From: JBBPYA01 sp038200385
GTDB lineage: Bacteria; Actinomycetota; Actinomycetes; Mycobacteriales; Geodermatophilaceae
Length of the DNA stretch: 7,275 nucleotides
Reading direction: 5' to 3'
Assembly: GCA_038200385.1 (NCBI GenBank)
Contig: JBBPYA010000097.1
Span: forward strand, 1-7,275
Below the pieces are notes generated by a model. That model did not search any database, was not told where the DNA came from, and saw nothing but the letters and a program-made list of their open reading frames with translations. The translations under genes were made by a program, and so were the position numbers. The number at the start of each line of letters is the position of its first letter. Position 1 is the stretch's first letter. Below are positions 1 through 6,964 of this stretch, piece after piece.

Positions 1-263
1 GCGGAGGGTGACCGGCTGCTGGCACTGATCCAGGGGCTGCCCGCCGAGGTGACCGTGCTGATGGTCGAGCACGACCTGGATCTGGTGTTCCGGTTCGCCG
101 AGGCCGTCACGGTGTTGCACCTCGGGCGGGTGCTGCTCACCGGGACGCCCGAGCAGGTTCAGGCCAGCGCCGAGGTCCGGGAGGCCTACCTCGGTACGGC
201 GGATCGCCCTGCGCTGTTCGATACGGGCACCGAGCCGTCGCTGGCGCCCGGGCCGGTGGGCTG

Positions 264-264
<1 letters not shown>
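1..264 (+). CDS. ABC transporter ATP-binding protein, LivG-like (C-terminal part)
   Basis: The reading frame is open from the first base, so this is the 3' end of a gene that begins upstream. The 87 visible residues carry the H-loop region MVEHDLDLVF (histidine at visible codon 24), followed by the typical LivG-like tail with GRVLLTGTPEQV and an AYLG motif. The Walker A, signature and Walker B motifs would lie before the window. About 22 residues, rich in Pro and Gly, follow AYLG. LivG-type ATPases pair with LivF-type ATPases to power importers of the branched-chain amino acid (HAAT) family at the inner face of the membrane. The stop codon TGA shares its last base with the ATG of the next gene, so the two are almost certainly co-translated. 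The substrate cannot be told from this fragment; amino acids, urea or other small amides are all possible in this family. Confidence 0.85.
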
Positions 265-965
<701 letters not shown>

Positions 966-986
966 CCGCGCCGCCCCCCCGCCCCG

Positions 987-1007
987 ACGATCAGGTCACC
1001 TGATCGT
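987..1007. repeat. Perfect 10-bp inverted repeat with one-base centre
   Basis: The arms ACGATCAGGT (987-996) and ACCTGATCGT (998-1007) are perfect reverse complements around a single C. As RNA it would fold with nine pairs and a 3-base loop. It begins 21 bases after the livF-like stop, directly behind a C-rich tract (970-985), and 7 bases before a second, stronger palindrome. Its place between convergent genes suggests a role in transcription termination, but its odd-centred symmetry would also suit a dimeric DNA-binding protein. The function is inferred. Confidence 0.6.
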
Positions 1008-1014
1008 GACGGGT

Positions 1015-1042
1015 CCTCGCGGGTGGCCGGCCACCCGCGAGG
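1015..1042. terminator. Probable bidirectional terminator hairpin between convergent genes
   Basis: A 28-bp perfect palindrome: arms CCTCGCGGGTGG (1015-1026) and CCACCCGCGAGG (1031-1042) flank the loop CCGG. The helix can be extended by CGTGA (1005-1009) with TCACG (1043-1047) across a five-base bulge on the left side. It lies 49 bases after the livF-like stop and 51 bases past the stop of the minus-strand dehydrogenase, so it could serve transcripts from both sides. There is no T-tract on either strand, as is common for hairpin terminators in high-GC actinobacteria. The palindrome is seen directly; the terminator role is inferred from position. Confidence 0.7.
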
Positions 1043-1093
1043 TCACGCTGCGGTGGGAGAGGACCTGCTGCGGCGACCCACAGCGACGGTCGG

Positions 1094-1846
1094 TCAGAGG
1101 GTGCCGCGGCTCATCACGCCGCCGTCCACGACGAGGGTCTGCCCGGTGACCCAGCCCGCGTCGTCGGAGAGCAGGAACGCCGCCGCGGTGGCGATGTCCT
1201 CAGGTACGCCGAGCCGGTTGAGCGGGTACTGCGCGGCCACCTGCTCCTCGCGGCCCTCGTACAGCGCCGTGGCGAACTTCGTCTTGACCACAGCAGGGGC
1301 CAGCGCGTTGACCCGGATCGAGGGCCCGAGTTCGACGGCGAGCTGCTGGGTCAGGTGGAACAACGCGGCCTTGCTCGACCCGTACGCCCCGATACCGTCG
1401 GCGCAGCGCAGCCCGGCCACCGAGGCCACGAACAGCACCGCTCCGCCGTGCTCACCGAGCCAGCCGCGATGGGCCTGCTGGACGAATCCGAGGGCGGCGA
1501 CGTAGTTGACGTCCATGACCTTGCGGACCGCGTCGAGGTCGGCGTCCACCAACGGGCCGTAGATCGGGTTGATGCCGACGTTGTTGACTAGCAGGTCCAG
1601 CCGCCCGAAGGTCTCGATGGTGCGGGCGACGGCATCCGCGCGGTGCTCGGCGTCCCCGGCGTTGCCCCGGACGGCCAGGGCGGCATCCGCCCCGCCGAGC
1701 GCCTGAACCGCCGCGTCGAGCTCGTCGGGCTTCCGAGCGGTCACCGTCACCCGGGCGCCGCGGCGTACCAACTCCTGCGCGATCGCCAGCCCGATCCCCC
1801 GGCTGCCACCGGTCACCAGAGCGACCTTGCCGTCCATGCTGCCCAC
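1094..1846 (-). CDS. SDR family NAD(P)-dependent oxidoreductase
   Basis: A classical short-chain dehydrogenase/reductase of 250 residues (247 from the internal ATG at 1837; the numbering here uses that ATG). It has the cofactor motif TGGSRGIG (9-16), NNVG (85-88), and the catalytic tetrad Asn111, Ser139, Tyr152 and Lys156 in a YGSSK context. Arg35 after the second strand (TARK) suggests NADP(H) preference, as in FabG-like enzymes. The NNVGINP segment, the VKTKFA segment and the short tail after VVDGG resemble the DHRS4-like branch, whose members reduce carbonyl compounds, but the substrate cannot be assigned. No signal or membrane segment is seen, so it should be cytoplasmic. The GTG start at 1846 is preferred because GGGGAG lies 5 bases before it; the same element is 14 bases from the ATG. 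It follows the methyltransferase gene by 38 bp on the same strand and is probably co-transcribed with it. Confidence 0.9.
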   Translation of the reverse strand: MGSMDGKVALVTGGSRGIGLAIAQELVRRGARVTVTARKPDELDAAVQALGGADAALAVRGNAGDAEHRADAVARTIETFGRLDLLVNNVGINPIYGPLVDADLDAVRKVMDVNYVAALGFVQQAHRGWLGEHGGAVLFVASVAGLRCADGIGAYGSSKAALFHLTQQLAVELGPSIRVNALAPAVVKTKFATALYEGREEQVAAQYPLNRLGVPEDIATAAAFLLSDDAGWVTGQTLVVDGGVMSRGTL

Positions 1847-1851
1847 ATCCG

Positions 1852-1857
1852 CTCCCC
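1852..1857 (-). promoter_or_regulatory. Ribosome binding site that favours the GTG start of the SDR gene
   Basis: GGGGAG read on the minus strand sits 5 bases before GTG (1846-1844) but 14 bases before the in-frame ATG (1837-1835). The spacing favours the GTG, adding three residues (M-G-S) to the N-terminus. The alternative ATG start remains possible. Confidence 0.5.
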
Positions 1858-1884
1858 ACGTCCGGTACCGCGCGTGCCCGGAGG

Positions 1885-2949
1885 CTAACCGGCCGGTCCC
1901 CGCCACTGCGGTGGCAGTTCGGTCGCCGCGTCGAGGGGCACGTCGATGCCGACGCCGTGCAGCAGCCAGCCGAACCCCCCCAGCCCGCCGGGATCGAGCA
2001 GCTGCGCCGCCTGTCCCGCGTCCCGCAGCCGGTCGAGGTAGGCCGCCGGGTCGGTCGCGGCGAGCGGCAGCGGCGGCCGCGAGGCGTCCACCCCGAGCCG
2101 GGTCAGCGCCACCCGCTGGATGGTCAGGACCGCCGGCTCCCCGGCCGCGACCCGGCACGAGTCCAGCGCGACGTGCGCGGTCAGATCACATGTCCCGTCC
2201 GGTGTGGGACGTATCGCGCGACCGAGACGGTAGCCGGTGAGACTCCCGTACGCCGGCCGCCCGGCGAGCGGATTGGGTCGGGTGGCCACGTCCCCGGTCG
2301 GCCCGGTCGGCGCCCGGAGGGTGTGGCCGTAGTCGACGGCGAGCGCGACCCCGGCCTGGACCCGCCCGACGGCACCCGCCCAGGCCACGTCCCGGTCCAG
2401 CCCGACCTCCGCCCGGGCCCCGATCCTGGTCAGCGGCCACCAGCGCCGTACCCACGCTGCCGCCGCGGCGCCCGCCGCGGGGCCGGTCGCCTCTTCTCCG
2501 GCGCGGTCGACCAGCACCGTGCGCAGCCCGCCGGCGGTCAGTTCCACCACGTCCAGCGGGATGACGTCGAGCCACTCGTTGGCCAGCAGTACCCCGGTGA
2601 CCGGTGGGATCTCGGGTTCCCACCCGATCGGCGTGACCAGCCCCACCGGTCGGGGGACCACCTCCACGCCGGTCAGTCGCAGCCGGGGTCCCAGCGCCCA
2701 GCCGCGGGCCGCCCGGGCGGCGAGGGACTGCAGCAGTTCCCCGCGCCCGGCCCCGACGTCGACGAGATCCAGGCGCGGTGGGTGGCCCAACGCGACGTCC
2801 ACGCGGTCCACCAGCGCGGCAATCGCGGCGGCGAAGGCCGGCCCGCAGTGTGCCGACGTCCGGAAGTGGGCGGCGGGCCCGGCCGTCGAGCGGTAGAAGC
2901 CGCGCTCGCCGTACAACGCCTCTGCCATCGCCTCCCGCCACGGCCTCAT
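1885..2949 (-). CDS. SAM-dependent methyltransferase, MidA/NDUFAF7-like (Methyltransf_28 family)
   Basis: A 354-residue class I methyltransferase. The N-terminus has the family pattern ALYGERGFYR (11-20) followed by HFRTS (28-32). The SAM-binding motif I is VDVGAGRGELL (63-73), a Glu ends the next strand (GVEVV, Glu96), and ANEWLDVIP (123-131) matches the NE-x-LDA-x-P motif of the MidA/NDUFAF7 group. ALAVDYGH (202-209) is another family landmark. Mitochondrial NDUFAF7 methylates an arginine in the 49-kDa subunit of complex I (NuoD homologue); whether this bacterial relative has the same target is not known. No transporter or membrane segment is visible. The ATG at 2949 is supported by AGGA 7 bases upstream (2960-2957); an internal ATG at 2928 has GGGAGG only 2 bases away, which is too close. 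It is the first gene of a two-gene minus-strand unit with the SDR and is transcribed away from the DUF2520-pan-nad operon. Confidence 0.85.
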   Translation of the reverse strand: MRPWREAMAEALYGERGFYRSTAGPAAHFRTSAHCGPAFAAAIAALVDRVDVALGHPPRLDLVDVGAGRGELLQSLAARAARGWALGPRLRLTGVEVVPRPVGLVTPIGWEPEIPPVTGVLLANEWLDVIPLDVVELTAGGLRTVLVDRAGEEATGPAAGAAAAAWVRRWWPLTRIGARAEVGLDRDVAWAGAVGRVQAGVALAVDYGHTLRAPTGPTGDVATRPNPLAGRPAYGSLTGYRLGRAIRPTPDGTCDLTAHVALDSCRVAAGEPAVLTIQRVALTRLGVDASRPPLPLAATDPAAYLDRLRDAGQAAQLLDPGGLGGFGWLLHGVGIDVPLDAATELPPQWRGPAG

Positions 2950-2963
2950 CCCCCGATCCTGGC

Positions 2964-2994
2964 CGTCCGGGCGCGCCCCCGTGCGCCCGGGACG
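2964..2994. repeat. Imperfect inverted repeat in the methyltransferase leader
   Basis: CCGGGCGC (2967-2974) and GCGCCCGG (2983-2990) are perfect reverse complements around an 8-base loop. CGT (2964-2966) and ACG (2992-2994) extend the stem past one bulged G (2991). It starts 15 bases before the methyltransferase start codon on the minus strand, so it could be a leader hairpin or an operator. In DNA this GC-rich it may also be chance. Confidence 0.4.
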
Positions 2995-3095
2995 TGACGA
3001 AGCCCACCCGCGACGGAGGCGGCGCGCACCTACGCTGGACGTTGCACTCGTCAGCAGGAACGTCTGGTACCCGTCGCGGACTGGAACGGAAACGC

Positions 3096-3100
3096 GGAGG
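3096..3100 (+). promoter_or_regulatory. Ribosome binding site that sets the GTG start of the DUF2520 gene
   Basis: GGAGG lies 6 bases before GTG (3107-3109). The frame is open further upstream to about 2981, but this near-ideal Shine-Dalgarno spacing and the start of the Rossmann fold about a dozen residues later fix the start at 3107. Confidence 0.8.
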
Positions 3101-3106
3101 CACACA

Positions 3107-4033
3107 GTGCACATCGACGACCCCTCGATCCGGGCTTCCCGGCTGCGCATCGGAGTGATCGGCGCCGGCCGGGTCGGCAGCGTCCTCGGCCTGGCCCTGA
3201 GCAGGGTCGGGCACCAGGTGGTCGCCGCCTCCGGGGTTTCCCAGGACTCGATCCGCCGGGCCGCGAGCATGCTGCCGGCGGCGCAGCTGCTACCGGCCGA
3301 CGAGGTCGTCCGGGCCGCCGATCTGGTCCTGCTCGCCGTCCCCGACGACACCTTGGGCGGCCTCGTCGAGGGGCTGGCCGAGACCGGCAGCTGGCGGGCC
3401 GGGCAGCTCGTGGTGCACACCAGCGGGGCGCACGGCATGGCGGTACTGGCCCCGGCCGCCACGCAGGGGGTGCTGCCGCTGGCCCTGCACCCGGTGATGA
3501 CGTTCACCGGGCGCCCCGAGGACATCGACCGGCTGCCCGGCGTCGCGTTCGGAGTGACCGCCGCCGAGGAGCACCGGGCCGTCGCCGAGGCGCTGGTCGT
3601 GGAGATGGGCGGGGAGCCGACCTGGGTACCCGAGCACGCCCGCGGGCTCTACCACGCCGCGCTCGCGCACGGCGCCAACCACCTGGTCACCCTCGTCAAC
3701 GAGGCCCTCGACCTGTTGCGGACCGCCGGTGTCGAGGAGGCCGAGACGCTGATCGAGCCGCTGTTGCGGGCCGCGCTGGACAATGCGCTGCGGCAGGGCG
3801 ACAGCGCGCTGACCGGGCCGGTCTCCCGCGGTGACGCCGGGACGGTACGCCGGCACCTGCACGAACTCGTCGACCACGCGCCGGGCAGCGTCGAGGCCTA
3901 CCTCGCGATGGCCCGGCGCACCGCCGAGCGGGCCATCGCGGCCGGCCGGCTTCGGCGGCTGGACGCCGGAGAACTGTTCGAGGTCCTGGAGCCCCGGCGG
4001 GACAGCGACGCAGGAGCGCGAGGCCGGCCGTGA
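3107..4033 (+). CDS. Rossmann-like and DUF2520 domain-containing protein
   Basis: A 308-residue cytoplasmic protein with an N-terminal dinucleotide-binding fold: [13 protein letters not shown] (16-28, GxGxxG), then [11 protein letters not shown] (73-83) at the end of the fourth strand. VVHTSGAHG (102-110) and [11 protein letters not shown] (125-135) are landmarks of this family, and a mainly helical C-terminal DUF2520 domain includes TGPVSRGD (236-243). The architecture resembles ketopantoate reductase, ProC and 6-phosphogluconate dehydrogenase type enzymes, so an NAD(P)-dependent reductase is likely, but no reaction is established for it here. Its GTGA overlap with panC and the GTG start with a strong ribosome binding site show that it leads the pantothenate/NAD operon. 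A related gene lies upstream of panC in mycobacteria (Rv3603c in M. tuberculosis, from memory). A role in pantoate supply is an attractive inference, not proven. The last ~15 residues are charged and Gly/Arg-rich and probably disordered. Confidence 0.88.
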   Translation: MHIDDPSIRASRLRIGVIGAGRVGSVLGLALSRVGHQVVAASGVSQDSIRRAASMLPAAQLLPADEVVRAADLVLLAVPDDTLGGLVEGLAETGSWRAGQLVVHTSGAHGMAVLAPAATQGVLPLALHPVMTFTGRPEDIDRLPGVAFGVTAAEEHRAVAEALVVEMGGEPTWVPEHARGLYHAALAHGANHLVTLVNEALDLLRTAGVEEAETLIEPLLRAALDNALRQGDSALTGPVSRGDAGTVRRHLHELVDHAPGSVEAYLAMARRTAERAIAAGRLRRLDAGELFEVLEPRRDSDAGARGRP

Positions 4034-4905
4034 CCCTCGCCCTTCCCACGGTCGTCGCCGATCCGGTCGAGCTGGCCCGCGTCCGCGCCGGGCTGCCCGG
4101 CCCGGTCGCGGTCGTCATGACGATGGGTGCCCTGCACGACGGCCATGTGGCGCTGCTGCGCCAGGCCCGCGCGCGCGGTGCCCACGTCATCGCCACCCTG
4201 TTCGTGAACCCATTGCAGTTCGGCCCCACCGAGGACTTCAGCCGCTATCCCCGCACCTGGGATGCCGACCTGGCCACGTTCGCGCACGAGCAGGTCGACC
4301 TGGTCTTCACCCCGACGACGACCGACCTGTACCCCGCCGGCCCGCCGAACGTGCGGATCGATCCCGGCCCGGTGGGTGAAATACTGGAAGGCGCCAGCCG
4401 TCCGGGGTTCTTTCACGGTGTGCTCACCGTCGTGCTGAAGCTGCTGCACCTGACCCGGCCGGATGCGGCCTTCTTCGGCGAGAAGGACTACCAGCAGCTC
4501 GCCCTGGTCCGCGCCATGGTCGCCGACCTGGACCTCGACGTGGAGATCGTGGGCATCCCGATCGTGCGCGACCCGGACGGCCTCGCGCTGTCCAGCCGCA
4601 ACCGGTACCTGGACCCCGCCCAGCGACAGGCGGCGCTCGCGCTGCCCCGTGCCTTGGCGGCCGGTGCCGCGGCGGCTTGCCTCGGCGCGGACGCCGTACT
4701 GGACGCCGCCCGCGCAACCCTGGACACCCAACCGGGTCTGGTCCTGGACTACCTCGCCCTCACCGACCCGGCCCTGGGGTCTGCTCCCGGCGCCGGACCC
4801 GCGCGGCTGCTTGCTGCCGTCCTGGTCGGATCGACCCGCCTGATCGACAACACCGGCCTCGTCCTCGCGGCCGCGCCGACCGACCCGACGCCCGCAGGAG
4901 CGTGA
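4030..4905 (+). CDS. panC: Pantothenate synthetase (pantoate--beta-alanine ligase)
   Basis: A 291-residue cytoplasmic enzyme that joins pantoate and beta-alanine with ATP, through a pantoyl-adenylate, to form pantothenate for coenzyme A. Motifs in order: TMGALHDGH (31-39, the HIGH-like motif with His36 and His39), [18 protein letters not shown] (58-75, with Asn60 and Gln63), GEKDYQQ (150-156, Lys152 and Gln156), and [10 protein letters not shown] (185-194, the KMSKS-like loop with Ser188, Ser189 and Arg190). The C-terminal part (from about 200) is the dimerisation/lid domain. Two normally conserved positions differ: Met30 stands where most PanC have Pro before TMG, and the usual RPGHFxGV reads RPGFFHGV (124-131). 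The GTG start overlaps the upstream stop (GTGA), with GAGG (4020-4023) 6 bases before it. panD follows after 2 bp and supplies the beta-alanine substrate. Identification is secure. Confidence 0.97.
   Translation: MTLALPTVVADPVELARVRAGLPGPVAVVMTMGALHDGHVALLRQARARGAHVIATLFVNPLQFGPTEDFSRYPRTWDADLATFAHEQVDLVFTPTTTDLYPAGPPNVRIDPGPVGEILEGASRPGFFHGVLTVVLKLLHLTRPDAAFFGEKDYQQLALVRAMVADLDLDVEIVGIPIVRDPDGLALSSRNRYLDPAQRQAALALPRALAAGAAAACLGADAVLDAARATLDTQPGLVLDYLALTDPALGSAPGAGPARLLAAVLVGSTRLIDNTGLVLAAAPTDPTPAGA
4896..4900 (+). promoter_or_regulatory. Ribosome binding site that sets the ATG start of panD
   Basis: AGGAG inside the end of panC is 7 bases before ATG (4908-4910) but only one base before the in-frame GTG (4902-4904). 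The spacing selects the ATG, which also places the PanD self-cleavage pair at the standard Gly24-Ser25. Confidence 0.8.
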
Positions 4906-4907
4906 CC

Positions 4908-5324
4908 ATGTTCCGGACCATGCTGAAGTCCAAGATTCACCGGGCCACCGTGACCCAGGCCGACCTGCACTACGTCGGATCGGTCACCGTGGACGAGGAC
5001 CTGATGGACGCCGCCGACCTGCTGCCCGGCGAGCAGGTGGCGATCGTCGATGTCACCAACGGCGCCCGGCTGGAGACCTACGTCATTCCCGGCGAGCGGG
5101 GCAGCGGCGTCATCGGCATCAACGGCGCGGCCGCGCACCTCGTCCACCCACGGGACCTGGTCATCCTGATCTCCTACGGACAGCTCGACGAGACCGAAGC
5201 CAAGTCGTACCTGCCGCGGATCGTGCACGTGGACGGCGCCAACCGCGTCGTCGAGCTCGGTGCCGATCCGGCCGCGGCCGGGCCACCGGAGCTGGGACTG
5301 CGCCGGGGCGACCGGACCGCGTGA
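4908..5324 (+). CDS. panD: Aspartate 1-decarboxylase proenzyme
   Basis: A 138-residue pyruvoyl-dependent decarboxylase that turns L-aspartate into beta-alanine, the second substrate of PanC. The N-terminus [20 protein letters not shown] is typical. The proenzyme cleaves between Gly24 and Ser25 (HYVGSVT), and Ser25 becomes the pyruvoyl group. Conserved active-site residues Lys9, His11, Arg54, Thr57 and Tyr58 (the last in [10 protein letters not shown]) are all present at the positions known from E. coli, and [12 protein letters not shown] (72-83) is another family mark. Length is close to mycobacterial PanD and about 12 residues longer than in E. coli because of a Pro/Gly/Arg-rich tail. It lies 2 bp after panC and overlaps nadB by GTGA. 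Actinobacterial PanD is expected to self-process, and no maturation factor gene is seen. Identification is secure. Confidence 0.97.
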   Translation: MFRTMLKSKIHRATVTQADLHYVGSVTVDEDLMDAADLLPGEQVAIVDVTNGARLETYVIPGERGSGVIGINGAAAHLVHPRDLVILISYGQLDETEAKSYLPRIVHVDGANRVVELGADPAAAGPPELGLRRGDRTA

Positions 5325-6964
5325 GCCCGCTGCCGCGCCGGCTCCTGGCGCCCGCACCCGGCTGGACGCTGTCCGCGGACGTCTGCGTCGTCGGGTCCGG
5401 CGTCGCCGGGCTCTGCGCGGCGCTGCACGCCCGCTCGGCCGGATTGAGCGTCGTCGTTGTGACCAAGGTCAACATCAACGACGGCTCCACTCGCTGGGCC
5501 CAGGGCGGCATCGCGGCGGCGCTGGACCCGGCGGACACCCCGGCGGCGCATCTGGCCGACACCCTCGTGGCCGGGGTGGGGCTGTGCGACGGGGCCGCCG
5601 TCCGGGTTCTGGTGACCGAGGGGCCGCAGCGGCTGCACGAGCTGATCGCGCTCGGGGCGCAGTTCGACCGCTATCCGGACGGTTCGCTGGCGCTGACCAG
5701 GGAGGGCGGGCACCACGCGGACCGGATCGTGCACGCCGGCGGCGACGCGACCGGCATGGAGGTACAGCGGGCGCTGCATGCCGCCGTACGCCGGGACCCG
5801 GGACTGCAGGTCCTCGAGCACGCGCTGGTCCTGGACATGCTCACCGGTGCGGGCGGCCGGGCGGCCGGGATCACGTTGCACGTCCTCGGTGAGGGCAGCC
5901 GGGACGGTGTCGGGGCGGTGCTGGCCCGGGCCGTGGTGCTAGCGACGGGAGGAATGGGCCAGGTCTACGCGGCGACGACCAACCCGGCGGTGTCCACCGG
6001 CGACGGCGTGGCGCTCGGACTGCGTGCCGGGGCGGTCGTCACCGACCTGGAGTTCGTCCAGTTCCACCCGACCGCGCTCTACCTCGGCCCGGACGCCGCG
6101 GCCGGGCAGCAGCCGCTGATCAGCGAGGCGATGCGTGGCGAGGGCGCGATCCTCATCGACGCCGACGGAACCCCGTTCATGCGGGGCGTGCACGAGCTGG
6201 CCGAACTGGCGCCCCGCGACGTCGTGGCCAAGGCGATCACCCGGGTGCAGCTCGAGCGGGGCACCGACCACGTGTACCTCGACGCCCGGCAGCTGGGAGC
6301 CGAACTGCTGGAGCGCCGGTTCCCCTCGATCACGGCCCGCTGCCGGGCGGCGGGCATCGATCCGGTCGCCGCCCCCATCCCGGTGACCCCGGCCGCGCAC
6401 TACGCCTCCGGCGGCCTGCGTACCGACCTGACCGGCCGGACGAGTGTCCCCGGGTTGTACGCCTGCGGCGAGGTGTCCTGCACCGGGGTCCACGGCGCGA
6501 ACCGGCTGGCGTCCAACTCGCTGCTCGAGGGCCTGGTCTTCGCCGCCCGGATCGGCGCCGACCTGGCCCGCGAGCTGCCGGCGCAGACCGATCCGGTCGC
6601 GGGGGAGGTGCCCGGGTCCCTGCTGGACGCCGACGTCCGGATCCCGCTGACCGAAGCCATGACCACCGGCGCCGGAGTCCTACGCAGTGCCGCCAGCCTG
6701 GGCCGGGCCGGCTCCGAGCTGGACCGGCTGGCCGAGAAGAGCAGCGTCGAGCCGGAGCCCCGGGCCTGGGAGGCGACGAACCTGCACACCGTGGCCACCG
6801 CGCTGGCCGCGGCCGCCGCGAGGCGGACCGAGACCCGCGGGTGTCACTGGCGGACCGACCACGGCGAGGCCGATCCGGCGTGGCGGGGGCACCTGCTGGC
6901 CGGCATCGACGAGGACGGCGAGCTGCGGCAGGACTACGAGCCGATGCCGGTGGGGTCGGAATGA
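5321..6964 (+). CDS. nadB: L-aspartate oxidase
   Basis: A 547-residue FAD enzyme, close to the 540 of E. coli NadB, that oxidises L-aspartate to iminoaspartate in the first step of de novo NAD synthesis. The FAD-binding motif VVGSGVAGL is at 23-31 and [10 protein letters not shown] at 57-66 matches the aspartate oxidase/fumarate reductase signature. Further on are [27 protein letters not shown] (244-251), MRGEGA (271-276), LAPRD (296-300, Arg299), HYASGG (from His360) and [14 protein letters not shown] (with Arg395). These give the substrate-binding His and Arg residues of the family. The last ~150 residues form the helical C-terminal domain with the ETRGCHWR element. The GTG start lies in a GTGA overlap with panD and has only a weak ribosome binding site, so translation probably depends on coupling. 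nadC follows with an ATGA overlap. Succinate dehydrogenase flavoprotein is excluded by the aspartate oxidase-type motifs and nadC next door. Confidence 0.96.
   Translation: MSPLPRRLLAPAPGWTLSADVCVVGSGVAGLCAALHARSAGLSVVVVTKVNINDGSTRWAQGGIAAALDPADTPAAHLADTLVAGVGLCDGAAVRVLVTEGPQRLHELIALGAQFDRYPDGSLALTREGGHHADRIVHAGGDATGMEVQRALHAAVRRDPGLQVLEHALVLDMLTGAGGRAAGITLHVLGEGSRDGVGAVLARAVVLATGGMGQVYAATTNPAVSTGDGVALGLRAGAVVTDLEFVQFHPTALYLGPDAAAGQQPLISEAMRGEGAILIDADGTPFMRGVHELAELAPRDVVAKAITRVQLERGTDHVYLDARQLGAELLERRFPSITARCRAAGIDPVAAPIPVTPAAHYASGGLRTDLTGRTSVPGLYACGEVSCTGVHGANRLASNSLLEGLVFAARIGADLARELPAQTDPVAGEVPGSLLDADVRIPLTEAMTTGAGVLRSAASLGRAGSELDRLAEKSSVEPEPRAWEATNLHTVATALAAAAARRTETRGCHWRTDHGEADPAWRGHLLAGIDEDGELRQDYEPMPVGSE

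Larger units (their letters stand above)
2950..3106. promoter_or_regulatory. Divergent intergenic region expected to hold two promoters
   Basis: These 157 bp separate two divergently transcribed units (methyltransferase-SDR on the minus strand, DUF2520-pan-nad on the plus strand), so both promoters should lie here or very nearby. I see no strong -35/-10 pair. On the plus strand TACGCT (3031-3036) fits a TANNNT -10 hexamer but lacks a matching -35 element. On the minus strand CTGACG (3054-3049), 16 bases and TAGGTG (3032-3027) form a weak candidate. An imperfect inverted repeat at 2964-2994 is the most regular structure. Confidence 0.45.

Noticed and set aside
966..985. C-rich tract after the livF-like stop as a G-quadruplex on the minus strand
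   Set aside because: The run offers only three usable G-tracts of three or more; the pattern for a canonical quadruplex is incomplete.
1847..2158. N-terminal extension of the SDR frame up to 2158
   Set aside because: The extra residues are Gly/Ala/Arg-rich, overlap the end of the methyltransferase gene in another frame, and precede the true SDR start region, which has its own ribosome binding site.
1957..2997. Plus-strand open frame of 346 residues opposite the methyltransferase
   Set aside because: Compositionally skewed to Pro, Arg, Gly and Gln with no domain; the minus strand carries the clear SAM-binding motifs.
2950..3525. Upstream extension of the methyltransferase frame on the minus strand, about 190 residues
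   Set aside because: It runs antisense through the DUF2520 gene, is low-complexity in Ser/Arg/Pro/Thr, and the family N-terminus begins at 2949 with its own AGGA site.
3898..4731. Minus-strand open frame of 277 residues opposite panC
   Set aside because: No recognisable domain, and the opposite strand encodes an unmistakable PanC; few stop codons are expected by chance in DNA this GC-rich.
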